A stretch of DNA of 13,565 nt, from assembly GCA_038326995.1 (NCBI GenBank), contig JBBQKP010000080.1, forward strand, positions 1 to 13,565. The letters run 5' to 3'. Positions 1-7,377 of the stretch are shown here, one piece after another. How positions within the stretch are numbered: the first letter of the stretch is position 1; each line of letters opens with the position of its first letter. The translations under genes were made by a program, and so were the position numbers. Below the pieces are notes generated by a model. It did no database searches. It was not told where the DNA came from and worked only from the letters and a program-made list of their open reading frames with translations. The DNA comes from JBBQKP01 sp038326995 (GTDB lineage Bacteria > Planctomycetota > Phycisphaerae > Tepidisphaerales > Tepidisphaeraceae).

Positions 1-1
1 C

Positions 2-190
2 GCCGCCGCCGCCCGCACGCCGCGTGGCTGGGCATCGACCGCGGTCATCGTATTATTCATGGGCAGTGCGCAGTTGCTCTCGCTGGGTATCATCGGCGAA
101 TATCTCGGTCGCGTGTTCCTTGAGGTAAAGGGCAGGCCGACGTTCCTGATCGCCAGGATCGAGAGCCAGTCGGAAAAGAAGACGCGGTAA
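2..190 (+). CDS. Family 2 glycosyltransferase, C-terminal fragment (5' end outside window)
   Basis: The reading frame is open from the left edge to a TAA at 188-190 and gives 62 residues. The stretch GWASTAVIVLFMGSAQLLSL followed by GIIGEYLGRVFLEVKGRPTF matches the C-terminal membrane helix and tail of DPM1/GtrB/ArnC-like family 2 glycosyltransferases, where LLSLGIIGEYLGR-(I/V)-(Y/F)-xEVKxRP is a hallmark. These enzymes transfer a sugar from a nucleotide donor to a lipid carrier or glycan at the cytoplasmic membrane. The catalytic GT-A domain lies outside the window, so donor and acceptor cannot be judged. The next gene starts 52 bp downstream on the same strand and is a polysaccharide polymerase/ligase-like protein, which fits a surface-polysaccharide cluster. 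The family call is firm; the substrate is unknown. Confidence 0.85.
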   Translation, partial: AAAARTPRGWASTAVIVLFMGSAQLLSLGIIGEYLGRVFLEVKGRPTFLIARIESQSEKKTR

Positions 191-242
191 ACGCCGCACA
201 CGCAGAAGACTTTAAACCGTATTTCGCTACCGACCCCGCCGG

Positions 243-1634
243 ATGAATTACATCACTCTGACCATCATCCTGTTCGGATCGATGTACGTGACGGCCCGCT
301 TCGGCCCGGCCCGCACGTTCAGCACCATCGCGCTTCCGGTTTTGCTGTTCCTGGGTATCACCGCTCCGTACAAGATAGCCGGCATCCCGCAGTTCGATGC
401 GATCTCGTGTCTGGGCTACGGCGTGTTGATTGGTATCGCGATCAGCCGCAAGTTTCCGGTGCTTCGTGTGCACTTCATCGATTATCTGATCGTGGTCCTG
501 GCCATCATTCCCGTCATCAGCGGCTGGATCAACGGCGAGTTTTGGACGGCCGTCAACAGCACCGCCGACCGGACGTTCTGGTGGATCGTGCCTTACATGC
601 TGGGCAGGCTCGCACTGTCTGATCCGGTCGAACGAAATCGCTCGCTCAACGTCCTTTGCTTTGCCACGCCGATCATCGGTGCGTTGGCGCTGTTCGAGTG
701 GCGATTCTTCCCCAACGAAGTCAGCCGCATGATGGACCGCATCAACCTCTCGGCAGAGTACAACGAGATGGTGCTGAAGCGGTGGGCGTTCTTCCGGACG
801 ATCGTCACCTTCAAGCACCCAATTGATCACGGCAATGTGGGCGTGATCTTGCTGTGCATGATTCCAGTGCTGACCTACATGTCGGGCAGGTCGCTTGCGG
901 AGAAGCGAATCAAATTTGCTCTCGCGGGCGCGATGCTGAGCGTGATGACGAGCATGTCATTCACCAGCATTTTCGCCGCAATGATCATGGGCGGCCTGTT
1001 CGTCGCGTTTTATTATCAGCGGTGGCTCGTGAACGCGTTGCCGCTGGTGGTGTTGTCGATGGTGCTGGGTGCGTTCTACCTGACGAACGATCTACTCGGG
1101 CGAACGCTGATCGAAGAGCAGCGTGACCTGACCAACGCGCTAGGCGACAGCGTGTGGATTCGCGCGCTGATCGTGCAGCGGGCGTGGGAACTGGCGCAGG
1201 TGGCAGGGTGGTTCGGGTTCGAGCGTACGATCACCAAAGATCAGCTTCTGCTCGATAGCGTGGACAACAGCTACATGCTGTTCATCCTGCGACATGGCTG
1301 GACGTACTTCTTCGGATGGATGGCGCTGATTTTTTCAATCACGATGCTGGGGCACCGCCTCATCACGCGGACGGCCGACGCAACGCCCTACCTTCGAATT
1401 CCCGCCATCCTGATTCCGTGCTGCCTGATCGCAATTCTCGTGGGCATGTATACCGTGTGGTTCGGCTTCATCTACAGCCTGTTCTGGCTCATCCTTCTGG
1501 GGATGGGCGTGACGACGAGTCAGATGCTCGATCGGACAAATCAGCCGCCTGTTCCGCTGACCGGCTACGGGCCTACGGGCGGGTTCGCGATGCAGTCGCG
1601 CCCGCGTACACGCGAAGTGGTTGAAAGCAACTAA
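243..1634 (+). CDS. O-antigen ligase / Wzy-like polysaccharide polymerase family membrane protein
   Basis: The product has 463 residues and is strongly hydrophobic, with roughly ten or more predicted membrane segments (for example about 4-20, 27-42, 54-68, 79-95, 136-152, 198-212, 224-258, 262-281, 355-370 and 384-423). The long hydrophilic loop at about 285-350 contains WIRALIVQRAWELAQ and then VDNSYMLFILRHGW (339-352). This is the arrangement of the large periplasmic loop in O-antigen ligase (WaaL) and Wzy-type polymerases, where a (D)NSYL motif precedes the next helix. Members join or polymerise lipid-linked glycans on the outer face of the cytoplasmic membrane. No Shine-Dalgarno sequence is visible before the ATG. 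The glycosyltransferase directly upstream supports a role in exopolysaccharide or O-antigen assembly. Ligase and polymerase cannot be told apart from sequence alone. The C-terminal 40 residues are polar and rich in Pro and Arg, probably a cytosolic tail. Confidence 0.8.
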   Translation: MNYITLTIILFGSMYVTARFGPARTFSTIALPVLLFLGITAPYKIAGIPQFDAISCLGYGVLIGIAISRKFPVLRVHFIDYLIVVLAIIPVISGWINGEFWTAVNSTADRTFWWIVPYMLGRLALSDPVERNRSLNVLCFATPIIGALALFEWRFFPNEVSRMMDRINLSAEYNEMVLKRWAFFRTIVTFKHPIDHGNVGVILLCMIPVLTYMSGRSLAEKRIKFALAGAMLSVMTSMSFTSIFAAMIMGGLFVAFYYQRWLVNALPLVVLSMVLGAFYLTNDLLGRTLIEEQRDLTNALGDSVWIRALIVQRAWELAQVAGWFGFERTITKDQLLLDSVDNSYMLFILRHGWTYFFGWMALIFSITMLGHRLITRTADATPYLRIPAILIPCCLIAILVGMYTVWFGFIYSLFWLILLGMGVTTSQMLDRTNQPPVPLTGYGPTGGFAMQSRPRTREVVESN

Positions 1635-1651
1635 GCCTCAGAGCTTTCGGC

Positions 1652-1682
1652 AATCTGAAATCTCAAATCTCATATCTAAATC
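1652..1682 (+). repeat. Short AATCT-based imperfect tandem repeat in the intergenic spacer
   Basis: The 54-bp spacer between the polymerase-like gene and the sugar isomerase is largely made of reiterated AAATCTC-like heptads (AATCTGAAATCTCAAATCTC and then ATATCTAAATC). Composition drops to very AT-rich compared with both flanking genes. It may be a remnant of a low-complexity repeat that spreads in planctomycete genomes, or part of the 5' leader of the next gene. Function is unknown. Confidence 0.55.
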
Positions 1683-1688
1683 AACGCC

Positions 1689-2468
1689 ATGCCCTCACAA
1701 ATCGCCGCACAATTGTATACGCTTCGCGACTTCCTCAAGACGCCGACCGACATCGCCAGCACGCTCAGGCGTGTCGCCTCGATCGGATACGAGGCCGTTC
1801 AGGTTTCGGGCATGGGCGCGATCGACGCGAAGGAGCTGCGGAAGATCTTGGACGACAACAACCTGACGTGCTGCGCCACGCACAAGGGCTTGGACGTGTT
1901 ACGCGACAAGGTGGATGAGGTCGTCGCCGAGCATGAAATTCTGGGCTGCTCGTACACTGCCGTGGGCGGGTTCTTTCCGTCGATCGAGACGTTCGACGCG
2001 CACACCTGGGGCCAGTACATCGACAGCTTCAACAAAGTCGCGGCCAGGCTCAAATCTCGCGGCCTTCACCTGGGCTATCACAACCATTCGCACGAGTTCG
2101 CCCGCGTCTCCGCTGATCGAGGCGGGAAGACCGCCTGGAACATGCTCACCACCGGAATTTCCAGCGACGGCTGGATCGAAGTTGATACCTACTGGGTCGC
2201 ACACGGCGGGGCAGACCCGTCACTCGAAATCGACCGCGTCGCGGGTCGAATCCCGTGTGTTCATTTCAAAGACATGGGCATCAAACCCGATCGAACGCAT
2301 TACATGATGGAAGTGGGCGAGGGCAATCTTAATTGGCCGCGGATCATCGAATCGTGCCGCCGCGCGGGTGTGAAGTGGTACATCATCGAACAGGACACGT
2401 GCTATCGCGATCCATTCGAGAGTTTGCAGATCAGTCTTGAAAATCTTCGCGAGATGGGCGTGGCGTAG
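1689..2468 (+). CDS. Sugar phosphate isomerase/epimerase (xylose-isomerase-like TIM barrel)
   Basis: The product has 259 residues, the usual size for the AP endonuclease 2/xylose isomerase-like TIM-barrel family (IolE, hydroxypyruvate isomerase and tagatose epimerase relatives). Recognisable pieces in order: QLYTLRDF (8-15), the first strand of the barrel; GYEAVQVSG (33-41); GYHNHSHEF (129-137), a metal-site strand; EVDTYWV (164-170); VHFKDMG (191-197), with its His/Lys/Asp; GEGNLNW (210-216); and IIEQD (232-236), whose Glu is the usual last metal ligand. The set of Glu, Asp and His residues fits binding of one divalent metal and keto-aldose isomerisation or epimerisation in the cytosol. No signal peptide is seen. 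The start ATG is preceded by the AATCT repeat spacer and no clear ribosome binding site. The substrate cannot be assigned, and neighbouring genes give no pathway context. Confidence 0.85.
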   Translation: MPSQIAAQLYTLRDFLKTPTDIASTLRRVASIGYEAVQVSGMGAIDAKELRKILDDNNLTCCATHKGLDVLRDKVDEVVAEHEILGCSYTAVGGFFPSIETFDAHTWGQYIDSFNKVAARLKSRGLHLGYHNHSHEFARVSADRGGKTAWNMLTTGISSDGWIEVDTYWVAHGGADPSLEIDRVAGRIPCVHFKDMGIKPDRTHYMMEVGEGNLNWPRIIESCRRAGVKWYIIEQDTCYRDPFESLQISLENLREMGVA

Positions 2469-2666
2469 CGCGCAGTGAAAATTGTAAGGTGTTTCAAAGG
2501 CCCCAAAGGCCAATAGCGCTTGCCAATCACAGGCGGCGCGTTACTTTGTGTGTTGAGCCGACTGTTGCCGGGAATTTTACTCAAGCAAGGATGCCCCGTT
2601 GTGACGAGGCCGAAGCCAAATTCGATCTGCACCCAACGTCGGGCCGGGCGGGGTGTCGTGCATTTA

Positions 2667-4997
2667 GTGTGTGAATCACCGAACCAACGCCGACATGCAT
2701 TTGCGTGTTTCTCCGCTCTGGCGATGGCGTCCGCGGCGGGCATGCTTCTCGCGTCATCCAATTCATTGATCTACGCGCAGGACGTCCCATCAAGTGCGGG
2801 CGGCAATCAGATAGTCCAATCCGAAGCGTCGATGCTCGTGACAGAGATCGCACGCCTCGAGCGTGCGCTGACCCGTGATGCGGGACTATCGCAAGACCAG
2901 CGCGACCAGGCGGCACGCCAACTCATCGGCCTGCCAGCCGCGGCGGTCGTGCCGACGCTCAAGTCGATTCTTACAGACCCCAACGCGCTCAATAATTCTG
3001 CGCGGCTCGCAGTCGCCCGGGCGATTGCCGATGTCTCAGACCCCAGCGGCGAATTCGTTGTGCCGCTGTTCGCATTGTTCGGCAGCGACGTGCCGCGCGA
3101 TCTGATTGAAGCCGCGGCTGTCGCACTGGAGCGTTATAAGGCCTCGCCCGAAGTGCTCAGGCAGCTCATTTCGCAGACCGATACGCAAAAGCCCGAGGCC
3201 GTCCGATTCGCCGCCACGCGGTCGCTCGGCGCGTTCCCCGAAAAATCCGCGGCCCAGCGACTCGTCGAATTGACGGGCGACCGCTCGGCCTCGATCGCGG
3301 TCACCGCACTGAGCAGCTTGCAGGACCTGACGGGCATTGAAGCAAGCGATGCGAGCTATTGGCGCGACTGGTATAGCCAGCGAAAGGACGTCGCCGACGC
3401 GATCTTCAGAGACGAGTTGGCGCGAAGTCGACTTGCCAAGCTCGAAACTTCAGGCCGCGAAGCTGACGCGACGCGACTCGAGCTTCAGCGGATTCTGCGC
3501 GATCGATATGCGCAGTCCCCCGCCGATCAGCGAAGCAGTGTTCTGCGTGAGTTTGTTCTTTCGGGCGTTTCGGCGACGCGTCTGGTGGGCGTTCAGCTCA
3601 TTGACATCGAGGCCGCGAATGTCGGCACGGTGCCTCCCGAAATTCGCACGCTATTGCCTGATCTCCTTGCCGATACGTCGATCGACGTGCGAATGCGATC
3701 GGCCCGCGCGCTGCAGACGCTCAATGATGCGACAGCCCTGGATGCGCTGCTGAAACGTCTCGTGCTCGAATCCAGCAGCGAGGTGCGCGTGATCTTGTGT
3801 GACGCGATCGCCCGGATTCAAGACGTCCGCGCCGCCCCCGCGCTCGAGCGTCTTCTGGACGACCCATCGCCCGCGGTCGCACTCGCGGCGGTCCGCGCGA
3901 TAGGCGAACTGGGGCCGAGTTTGTCGTCGCAATCGTATCTCGCGCAAAGCGCAGACAACGTCCAACGAATGGACCGCATCACACGAAAGCTGACCGAGCG
4001 GTTCGCGTCGCTTTCGTCCGAACTCAGACCCGAATCAGGACAGGTCTTGCTCGACACACTGGCGGCGCTTCGGCGAAAGGAATTGCTTCAATTCTGGATC
4101 GAGATTCTTGCGAGCAAGGGTGCGGGGCTTCGCGGCACCGAGCGCCCGGGCGAAGGAGTCGACCCCGCGAGTTTCAGACGTGCGGCGGTGATGGGAATCG
4201 GCGCGATCGGCGACGCGAACGCGGTCGAAGTGGTTGCGAATTCGCTGACCGACGCCTCGGCCGACGTCCGCATCGAGGCCGCCCGAAACGTCGCGCTGCT
4301 ATCGCGTGATTTTGGGCTTGGCGATGCGCTTTATCGCCGTACGATTAAGTCGCAGGAGTCTGATCCGCGTGTGCGAGAAGAGGCATGGAACAGCCTTCGC
4401 GCGATGTTCCCGCTGGCGCCGCGTACGCAGCTTGCGAACTGGGCGGTTCGCGATGAGCTGACGCCTGAGCGAAGAATTGATGTGTATCGTGCGTTGGTGG
4501 CGTTGGCGGACAAGGCGCAGGATTTCGACGACGCCGCACTTCGGCGCGAGCAAGTGGGCGAGTTGCTTTACGCCGACGGCCAATACGCGCAGGCGGTCGC
4601 GGAGTATCAACGCGCCGATCGCGATTTGCGAAGCTTGCCCAATCCCGCCGCCCGGCTGCCGCGTCTGTTGCGACTGAGTGAACGAATGTTGCGGTCGCTT
4701 GTCCGTGCCGACCGCGTCGCAGAGGCAATCACCGTCGCGCGGGGTTTGTACGATGACCCGGAGTATCGCGTGACAGTCGGCTCGGTGTTTCGTCAGGAGG
4801 CGGAGTATCTAGCGGACAAGCCCGAACGGCTCGAGCAGGCCGAGAAATTTATTGAGCAGGTTCTGGGAATGAATCCGCCCTTGCAGGACCAGCGGCAATT
4901 TTTGCAGTCAATGCTGGTGGAAATTCGCCAGCGCAAAGGGGAACGCAACCAAAGCGAACCGTGGCCGTGGGATTGGGTGCTGGCCAGTGCAAATTGA
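2667..4997 (+). CDS. Exported HEAT-repeat protein with C-terminal TPR-like segment
   Basis: From a GTG at 2667 the product has 776 residues. It begins with a plausible signal peptide: RR at about 8-9, a hydrophobic core over about 11-36, and IYAQ|D near residue 38, so it is probably secreted or periplasmic. I chose this start because it gives a normal signal peptide. The frame also opens at a TTG at 2520 (825 residues), but that would place about 49 Cys/Arg-rich, non-conserved residues ahead of the signal; GTG 2658 and ATG 2724 are other options. The body consists of repeated helical pairs typical of HEAT/PBS-lyase-type scaffolds, such as SARLAVARAIADV, VRMRSARALQTL, AVALAAVRAIGELG and VRIEAARNVALL. 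The segment YWRDWYSQRKD (W232, W235) interrupts them. Residues about 621-701 (QVGELLYADGQYAQAVAEYQ onward) look TPR-like. It is likely a protein-binding scaffold; no catalytic motif is seen and the partner is unknown. Spacers of about 200 bp on each side suggest its own transcription unit. Confidence 0.75.
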   Translation: MCESPNQRRHAFACFSALAMASAAGMLLASSNSLIYAQDVPSSAGGNQIVQSEASMLVTEIARLERALTRDAGLSQDQRDQAARQLIGLPAAAVVPTLKSILTDPNALNNSARLAVARAIADVSDPSGEFVVPLFALFGSDVPRDLIEAAAVALERYKASPEVLRQLISQTDTQKPEAVRFAATRSLGAFPEKSAAQRLVELTGDRSASIAVTALSSLQDLTGIEASDASYWRDWYSQRKDVADAIFRDELARSRLAKLETSGREADATRLELQRILRDRYAQSPADQRSSVLREFVLSGVSATRLVGVQLIDIEAANVGTVPPEIRTLLPDLLADTSIDVRMRSARALQTLNDATALDALLKRLVLESSSEVRVILCDAIARIQDVRAAPALERLLDDPSPAVALAAVRAIGELGPSLSSQSYLAQSADNVQRMDRITRKLTERFASLSSELRPESGQVLLDTLAALRRKELLQFWIEILASKGAGLRGTERPGEGVDPASFRRAAVMGIGAIGDANAVEVVANSLTDASADVRIEAARNVALLSRDFGLGDALYRRTIKSQESDPRVREEAWNSLRAMFPLAPRTQLANWAVRDELTPERRIDVYRALVALADKAQDFDDAALRREQVGELLYADGQYAQAVAEYQRADRDLRSLPNPAARLPRLLRLSERMLRSLVRADRVAEAITVARGLYDDPEYRVTVGSVFRQEAEYLADKPERLEQAEKFIEQVLGMNPPLQDQRQFLQSMLVEIRQRKGERNQSEPWPWDWVLASAN

Positions 4998-5012
4998 TCG
5001 ATATCCTCGCTG

Positions 5013-5043
5013 CTTCTGGACCGTCCGTCAGGACACTTTCTTT
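5013..5043. repeat. Dispersed 31-bp repeat, copy 1
   Basis: This 31-bp stretch, 15 bp after the HEAT-repeat gene stop, matches 11751-11781 in the same orientation at 29 of 31 positions. The shared parts are CTTCTGG, CCGTCCG and CAGGACACTTTCTTT. It contains a small GTCC/GGAC hairpin with a four-base loop followed by a pyrimidine-rich tract. That could act as a weak terminator for the upstream gene, but the stem is very short. The flanks of the two copies are not alike, so it reads as a dispersed element. Confidence 0.6.
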
Positions 5044-5089
5044 ATAACTTGATCCGAGAAGGCGTCGTACTTTCGTAACCGATGGCGCG

Positions 5090-5190
5090 GGTCACTCGAC
5101 CAGACCACGCACGTCATGGGAAAAATCTGATCGTCGCAAAATATAAATCCCGCGATGTCGTTGTACTGATGTCGGCCGGGTCGAGTGATC
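5090..5190 (+). promoter_or_regulatory. Inverted repeat in the leader region of the RTX-like gene
   Basis: GGTCACTCGACC (5090-5101) and GGTCGAGTGATC (5179-5190) are complementary at 11 of 12 positions across 77 bases. A second, partly overlapping pairing is possible between CGCGGG (5086-5091) and CCCGCG (5149-5154), so the two folds would exclude each other. The far arm ends 51 bp before the start codon of the RTX-like gene. This could be a structured 5' leader or a pair of operator sites. No convincing -35/-10 pair was identified in the 244-bp spacer. Function is inferred only from symmetry. Confidence 0.35.
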
Positions 5191-5228
5191 AGGCTGAGAT
5201 GAGCCCGCAACGAACCCTTTTTCTTTTG

Positions 5229-5234
5229 AAGGAG
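5229..5234 (+). promoter_or_regulatory. Ribosome binding site of the RTX-like gene
   Basis: AAGGAG lies 7 nt before the ATG at 5242. It is one of the few strong Shine-Dalgarno sequences in the window, it fixes this start, and it suggests efficient translation. Confidence 0.75.
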
Positions 5235-5241
5235 TTTCTCC

Positions 5242-5934
5242 ATGAAGAGTCGGAACCAAAATATTCATCGAAGTGCTCGGGTTGTGGTCGGCGAAGCGCT
5301 TGAAGGCCGACGCCTGATGTCTGCCGCATCGCTGAGTCCTCGCGGCAACCTCCGCATCAGCCTCGCCGACCAGAGTGCCGGCGCGACGCTAACCGTGGGC
5401 CTGAATGAAGCTGGTACTGAAGTCACCGTCACAGGCGGCGGGCTTAGCAGTTCCTTCAGCCTGGCTGCGGTAAGGCGTCTGGTCATTCTCGGAAGCCCCG
5501 CGGCCGACACGATCAACACCAGCGCGTTCTCGAAGTTGACGCACATTGTGGGCGGGCAGGGCAATGACACGATCACGACCGGCGCGGGAAGAGACCTTGT
5601 CGACGCGGGCCGGGGTGATGACAGTGTGATGACCGGCGCGGGTGATGATGTCGTTCACGGCGGCGACGGCGCGGACAGCATCGCGGGCGAAGCGGGCAAC
5701 GACCGATTGTGGGGCGGAAAGGGCGTCGACTCCATCAACGGCGGCGAAGGTGACGACATCCTGGGAGCCGTGCTTGGAACGAACAACATCATCGGCGGCC
5801 CGGGTCGCGACACGTTCGTCATCAACTCTTCGAACCCGTTGAGTGCACAGACCAGCGATTTCGAGAGCGCAACCGACATTCTTCGTACTCGAGGTCGAGA
5901 TGAAGATGGTGCGACACCTCCCGCCGCCCCATGA
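5242..5934 (+). CDS. Secreted RTX-type calcium-binding repeat protein with planctomycete LExRxLMS N-terminal motif
   Basis: The product has 230 residues. The N-terminus is basic (MKSRNQNIHRSARVVVGEA) and leads into LEGRRLMSA (20-28), a variant of the LExRxLLS motif found near the N-terminus of many exported planctomycete proteins. It has no classical hydrophobic signal peptide. After a beta-rich segment (35-100) come glycine/aspartate nonapeptides at about 104-193: GGQGNDTI, DAGRGDDSV, TGAGDDVV, GGDGADSI, GEAGNDRL, GGKGVDSI, GGEGDDIL and GGPGRDTF. These follow the GGxGxDxUx pattern of hemolysin-type RTX repeats, which form a calcium-loaded parallel beta-roll. The tail is short and polar. It is probably an extracellular or cell-surface structural protein; no enzyme domain is present. 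A strong ribosome binding site (AAGGAG) fixes the start, and a hairpin terminator follows. Its exact role is unknown. Confidence 0.8.
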   Translation: MKSRNQNIHRSARVVVGEALEGRRLMSAASLSPRGNLRISLADQSAGATLTVGLNEAGTEVTVTGGGLSSSFSLAAVRRLVILGSPAADTINTSAFSKLTHIVGGQGNDTITTGAGRDLVDAGRGDDSVMTGAGDDVVHGGDGADSIAGEAGNDRLWGGKGVDSINGGEGDDILGAVLGTNNIIGGPGRDTFVINSSNPLSAQTSDFESATDILRTRGRDEDGATPPAAP

Positions 5935-5971
5935 GTGTCGGGCTAACCTCATGTGTTTGAACCAAATGAAA

Positions 5972-6002
5972 GAGGCGGGTGGACATGTGATCCACCCGCC
6001 TC
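5972..6002. terminator. Hairpin terminator, probably bidirectional, between the convergent RTX-like and sigma-factor genes
   Basis: A perfect 12-bp GC-rich stem (GAGGCGGGTGGA, loop CATGTGA, TCCACCCGCCTC) lies 37 bp after the RTX-like stop and 24 bp after the end of the minus-strand sigma-factor gene. The plus side is followed by a T-rich stretch (ATTCTGTTTCGTACTTATTCT). The minus side is followed by TTTCATTTGG. Both resemble intrinsic terminator tails, although neither is an unbroken T run. Confidence 0.8.
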
Positions 6003-6026
6003 ATTCTGTTTCGTACTTATTCTAAA

Positions 6027-7067
6027 TCACATTGACATGCGACGCGTCATGCGAGGTGTGGAGAGATCGATTGACGGCTCCTCTGCAGGTTCGGGCAACA
6101 CGCCTCGCGGACGAAGTACGCCGTCCTGCATGAGTTTTCGGATCTTGATCAGCGCCTTGTTTTGAATCTGACGCACACGCTCCTTGGTCACGCCGATGAC
6201 GGAGCCGACTTGTTCGAGCGTCATCGGGCTGTCCTTTACCTGCTCCCAGTTGAATCGCTGGCGAATGACAGTCTGCTCGATGTCAGAAAGATCAGCCAGG
6301 TTGCGATCAACGATCTGCCGAAGTTCGTCGGTGAGATCCTTCTCGACGTTATCGCGACGGGTGTCGGCCCAGTCGCTCTTTTCGAGTTCGGGCTCGAACT
6401 CGACGGGGAACCGCGTGCGATGACGGCTGTGCTTGATGGAGATTCGGCTGAAGGCCTTGAGGATGGCCCGGCACGCGTAAGTGCTGAACTTAAAACCCTT
6501 ATCGACGTTGAATTTTTCAACCGCTCGAAGCAAGGCCATGTTTCCTTCGCTCACCACTTCGGCGAAGTCGATATCGCCCAGACGCGTCCGCTTGGCCATC
6601 GCAAGCACGAGTGCGAGGTTGGTTCTGACCAGATACTCACGCAGATGCTCGTAGCGATTGTTCCAGTCGATGGTGGAATTGGCATGAGCGCGCGTGAGAC
6701 CATCACGGGCAATCTTCTTGCGAAGCAGGCTGAGCTTGCGCTTGGCGTAATTATAACGAAGGAACATGAGCTGCTCTTCGGAAGCAGTCATGAGCTTTGG
6801 TGTGCTGGCGGGCTTGCCCTCGTTCTTAAGATTAGTTCGCTCACTCGGCTCATCGCGTGTCGGCTGATACCACGAGACCTTGGGCAAATCAGGTTGATCG
6901 TAACTGAAAAGCTGTTTTTCGATGCCCTTGCTCTTGAAGCGCTCTGACGCCATATACGCCAGCGGAACCGCCATAATCGCCTCTGCTTTGATGCGAAGCG
7001 ATTTAGGCATCCGTAGAGAATGCACTGCAGTATTGGGTTCGACGCGGGTTGTTCTTGTGACGGCCAT
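6027..7067 (-). CDS. Sigma-70 family RNA polymerase sigma factor
   Basis: The product has 346 residues. Residues 91-120 (KLMTASEEQLMFLRYNYAKR onward) resemble region 1.2. Region 2 spans about 144-208: LVRTNLALVLAMAKR, then DFAEVVSEGNMALLRAVEKF and the -10-recognition helix GFKFSTYACRAILKAFSR. Region 4 spans about 257-313, with a helix-turn-helix TLEQVGSVIGVTKERVRQIQ (283-302) for the -35 element. The link between regions 2 and 4 is only about 50 acidic residues, so a full region 3 appears to be missing or very degenerate. The first 90 residues are unusual, basic and Pro/Ser-rich. This suits an alternative, RpoD-related sigma factor rather than the full-length housekeeping one, and it is too large and has too much of region 1.2 for a plain ECF factor. 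The start ATG has an AAGGAAG at 7074-7080, 6 nt upstream. The gene stands alone with divergent nadD across a 310-bp spacer; no anti-sigma gene is adjacent. Its regulon is unknown. Confidence 0.85.
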   Translation of the reverse strand: MAVTRTTRVEPNTAVHSLRMPKSLRIKAEAIMAVPLAYMASERFKSKGIEKQLFSYDQPDLPKVSWYQPTRDEPSERTNLKNEGKPASTPKLMTASEEQLMFLRYNYAKRKLSLLRKKIARDGLTRAHANSTIDWNNRYEHLREYLVRTNLALVLAMAKRTRLGDIDFAEVVSEGNMALLRAVEKFNVDKGFKFSTYACRAILKAFSRISIKHSRHRTRFPVEFEPELEKSDWADTRRDNVEKDLTDELRQIVDRNLADLSDIEQTVIRQRFNWEQVKDSPMTLEQVGSVIGVTKERVRQIQNKALIKIRKLMQDGVLRPRGVLPEPAEEPSIDLSTPRMTRRMSM

Positions 7068-7377
7068 GTCTTACTTCCTTTTCGTAGGTTCGGTCATTAC
7101 AGATCATGCATCATAAGTGCGATGGTTTCACTTATCGGCCGGGGAATCTCCCATCCGGACAGAATCTTATCGGATAAAGCACTATATGAACGATGCTTAC
7201 GGAACTTTCATTTCTTTCGAACACTTGGGAAGGGTCAGGGGCCCCACAGGCGTTGATTCCTGACACCGTTTCACGACTGCCGATTCATGCGTTGCGTTTC
7301 ATTGGACTATCAACGCCCGTGCCAATCGAATGACGCCAAGGGTGTGTACAAAAAACGAGTTTGTTTAGAATCGACTC
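7068..7377. promoter_or_regulatory. Divergent intergenic region between the sigma-factor gene and nadD, with palindromes
   Basis: The 310-bp spacer holds no credible gene. It should carry promoters for both divergent genes. Two symmetric elements are visible: ATAAGTG (7113-7119) paired with CACTTAT (7129-7135) across 9 nt, and the perfect palindrome TTATCGGATAA (7167-7177). The octamer CTTATCGG occurs in both (7131-7138 and 7166-7173), 35 bp apart, as might be expected of repeated operator half-sites. These lie 46-110 bp upstream of the sigma-factor start, so autoregulation or control by another factor is conceivable. Close to nadD there is a TAGAAT at 7366-7371, a possible -10 box only 6 nt before the start codon; its -35 match is poor. 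Confidence 0.4.
7074..7080 (-). promoter_or_regulatory. Ribosome binding site of the sigma-factor gene
   Basis: On the minus strand AAGGAAG sits 6 nt before the ATG at 7067. It supports this start over internal methionines. Confidence 0.6.

Noticed and set aside
90..830. Minus-strand open frame of 246 codons
   Set aside because: It overlaps the glycosyltransferase end and the polymerase-like gene, and its product is charged low-complexity sequence.
5013..5043. Simple intrinsic terminator of the HEAT-repeat gene
   Set aside because: The stem is only 4 bp with an interrupted pyrimidine tail, and the second copy of the same sequence does not follow a plus-strand gene.
6162..6947. Plus-strand open frame of 261 codons opposite the sigma-factor gene
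   Set aside because: The opposite strand encodes clear sigma regions 2 and 4; this frame is a shadow.
7020..7256. Small plus-strand open frame in the sigma/nadD spacer
   Set aside because: It begins inside the sigma-factor gene on the opposite strand and its product has no recognisable feature.
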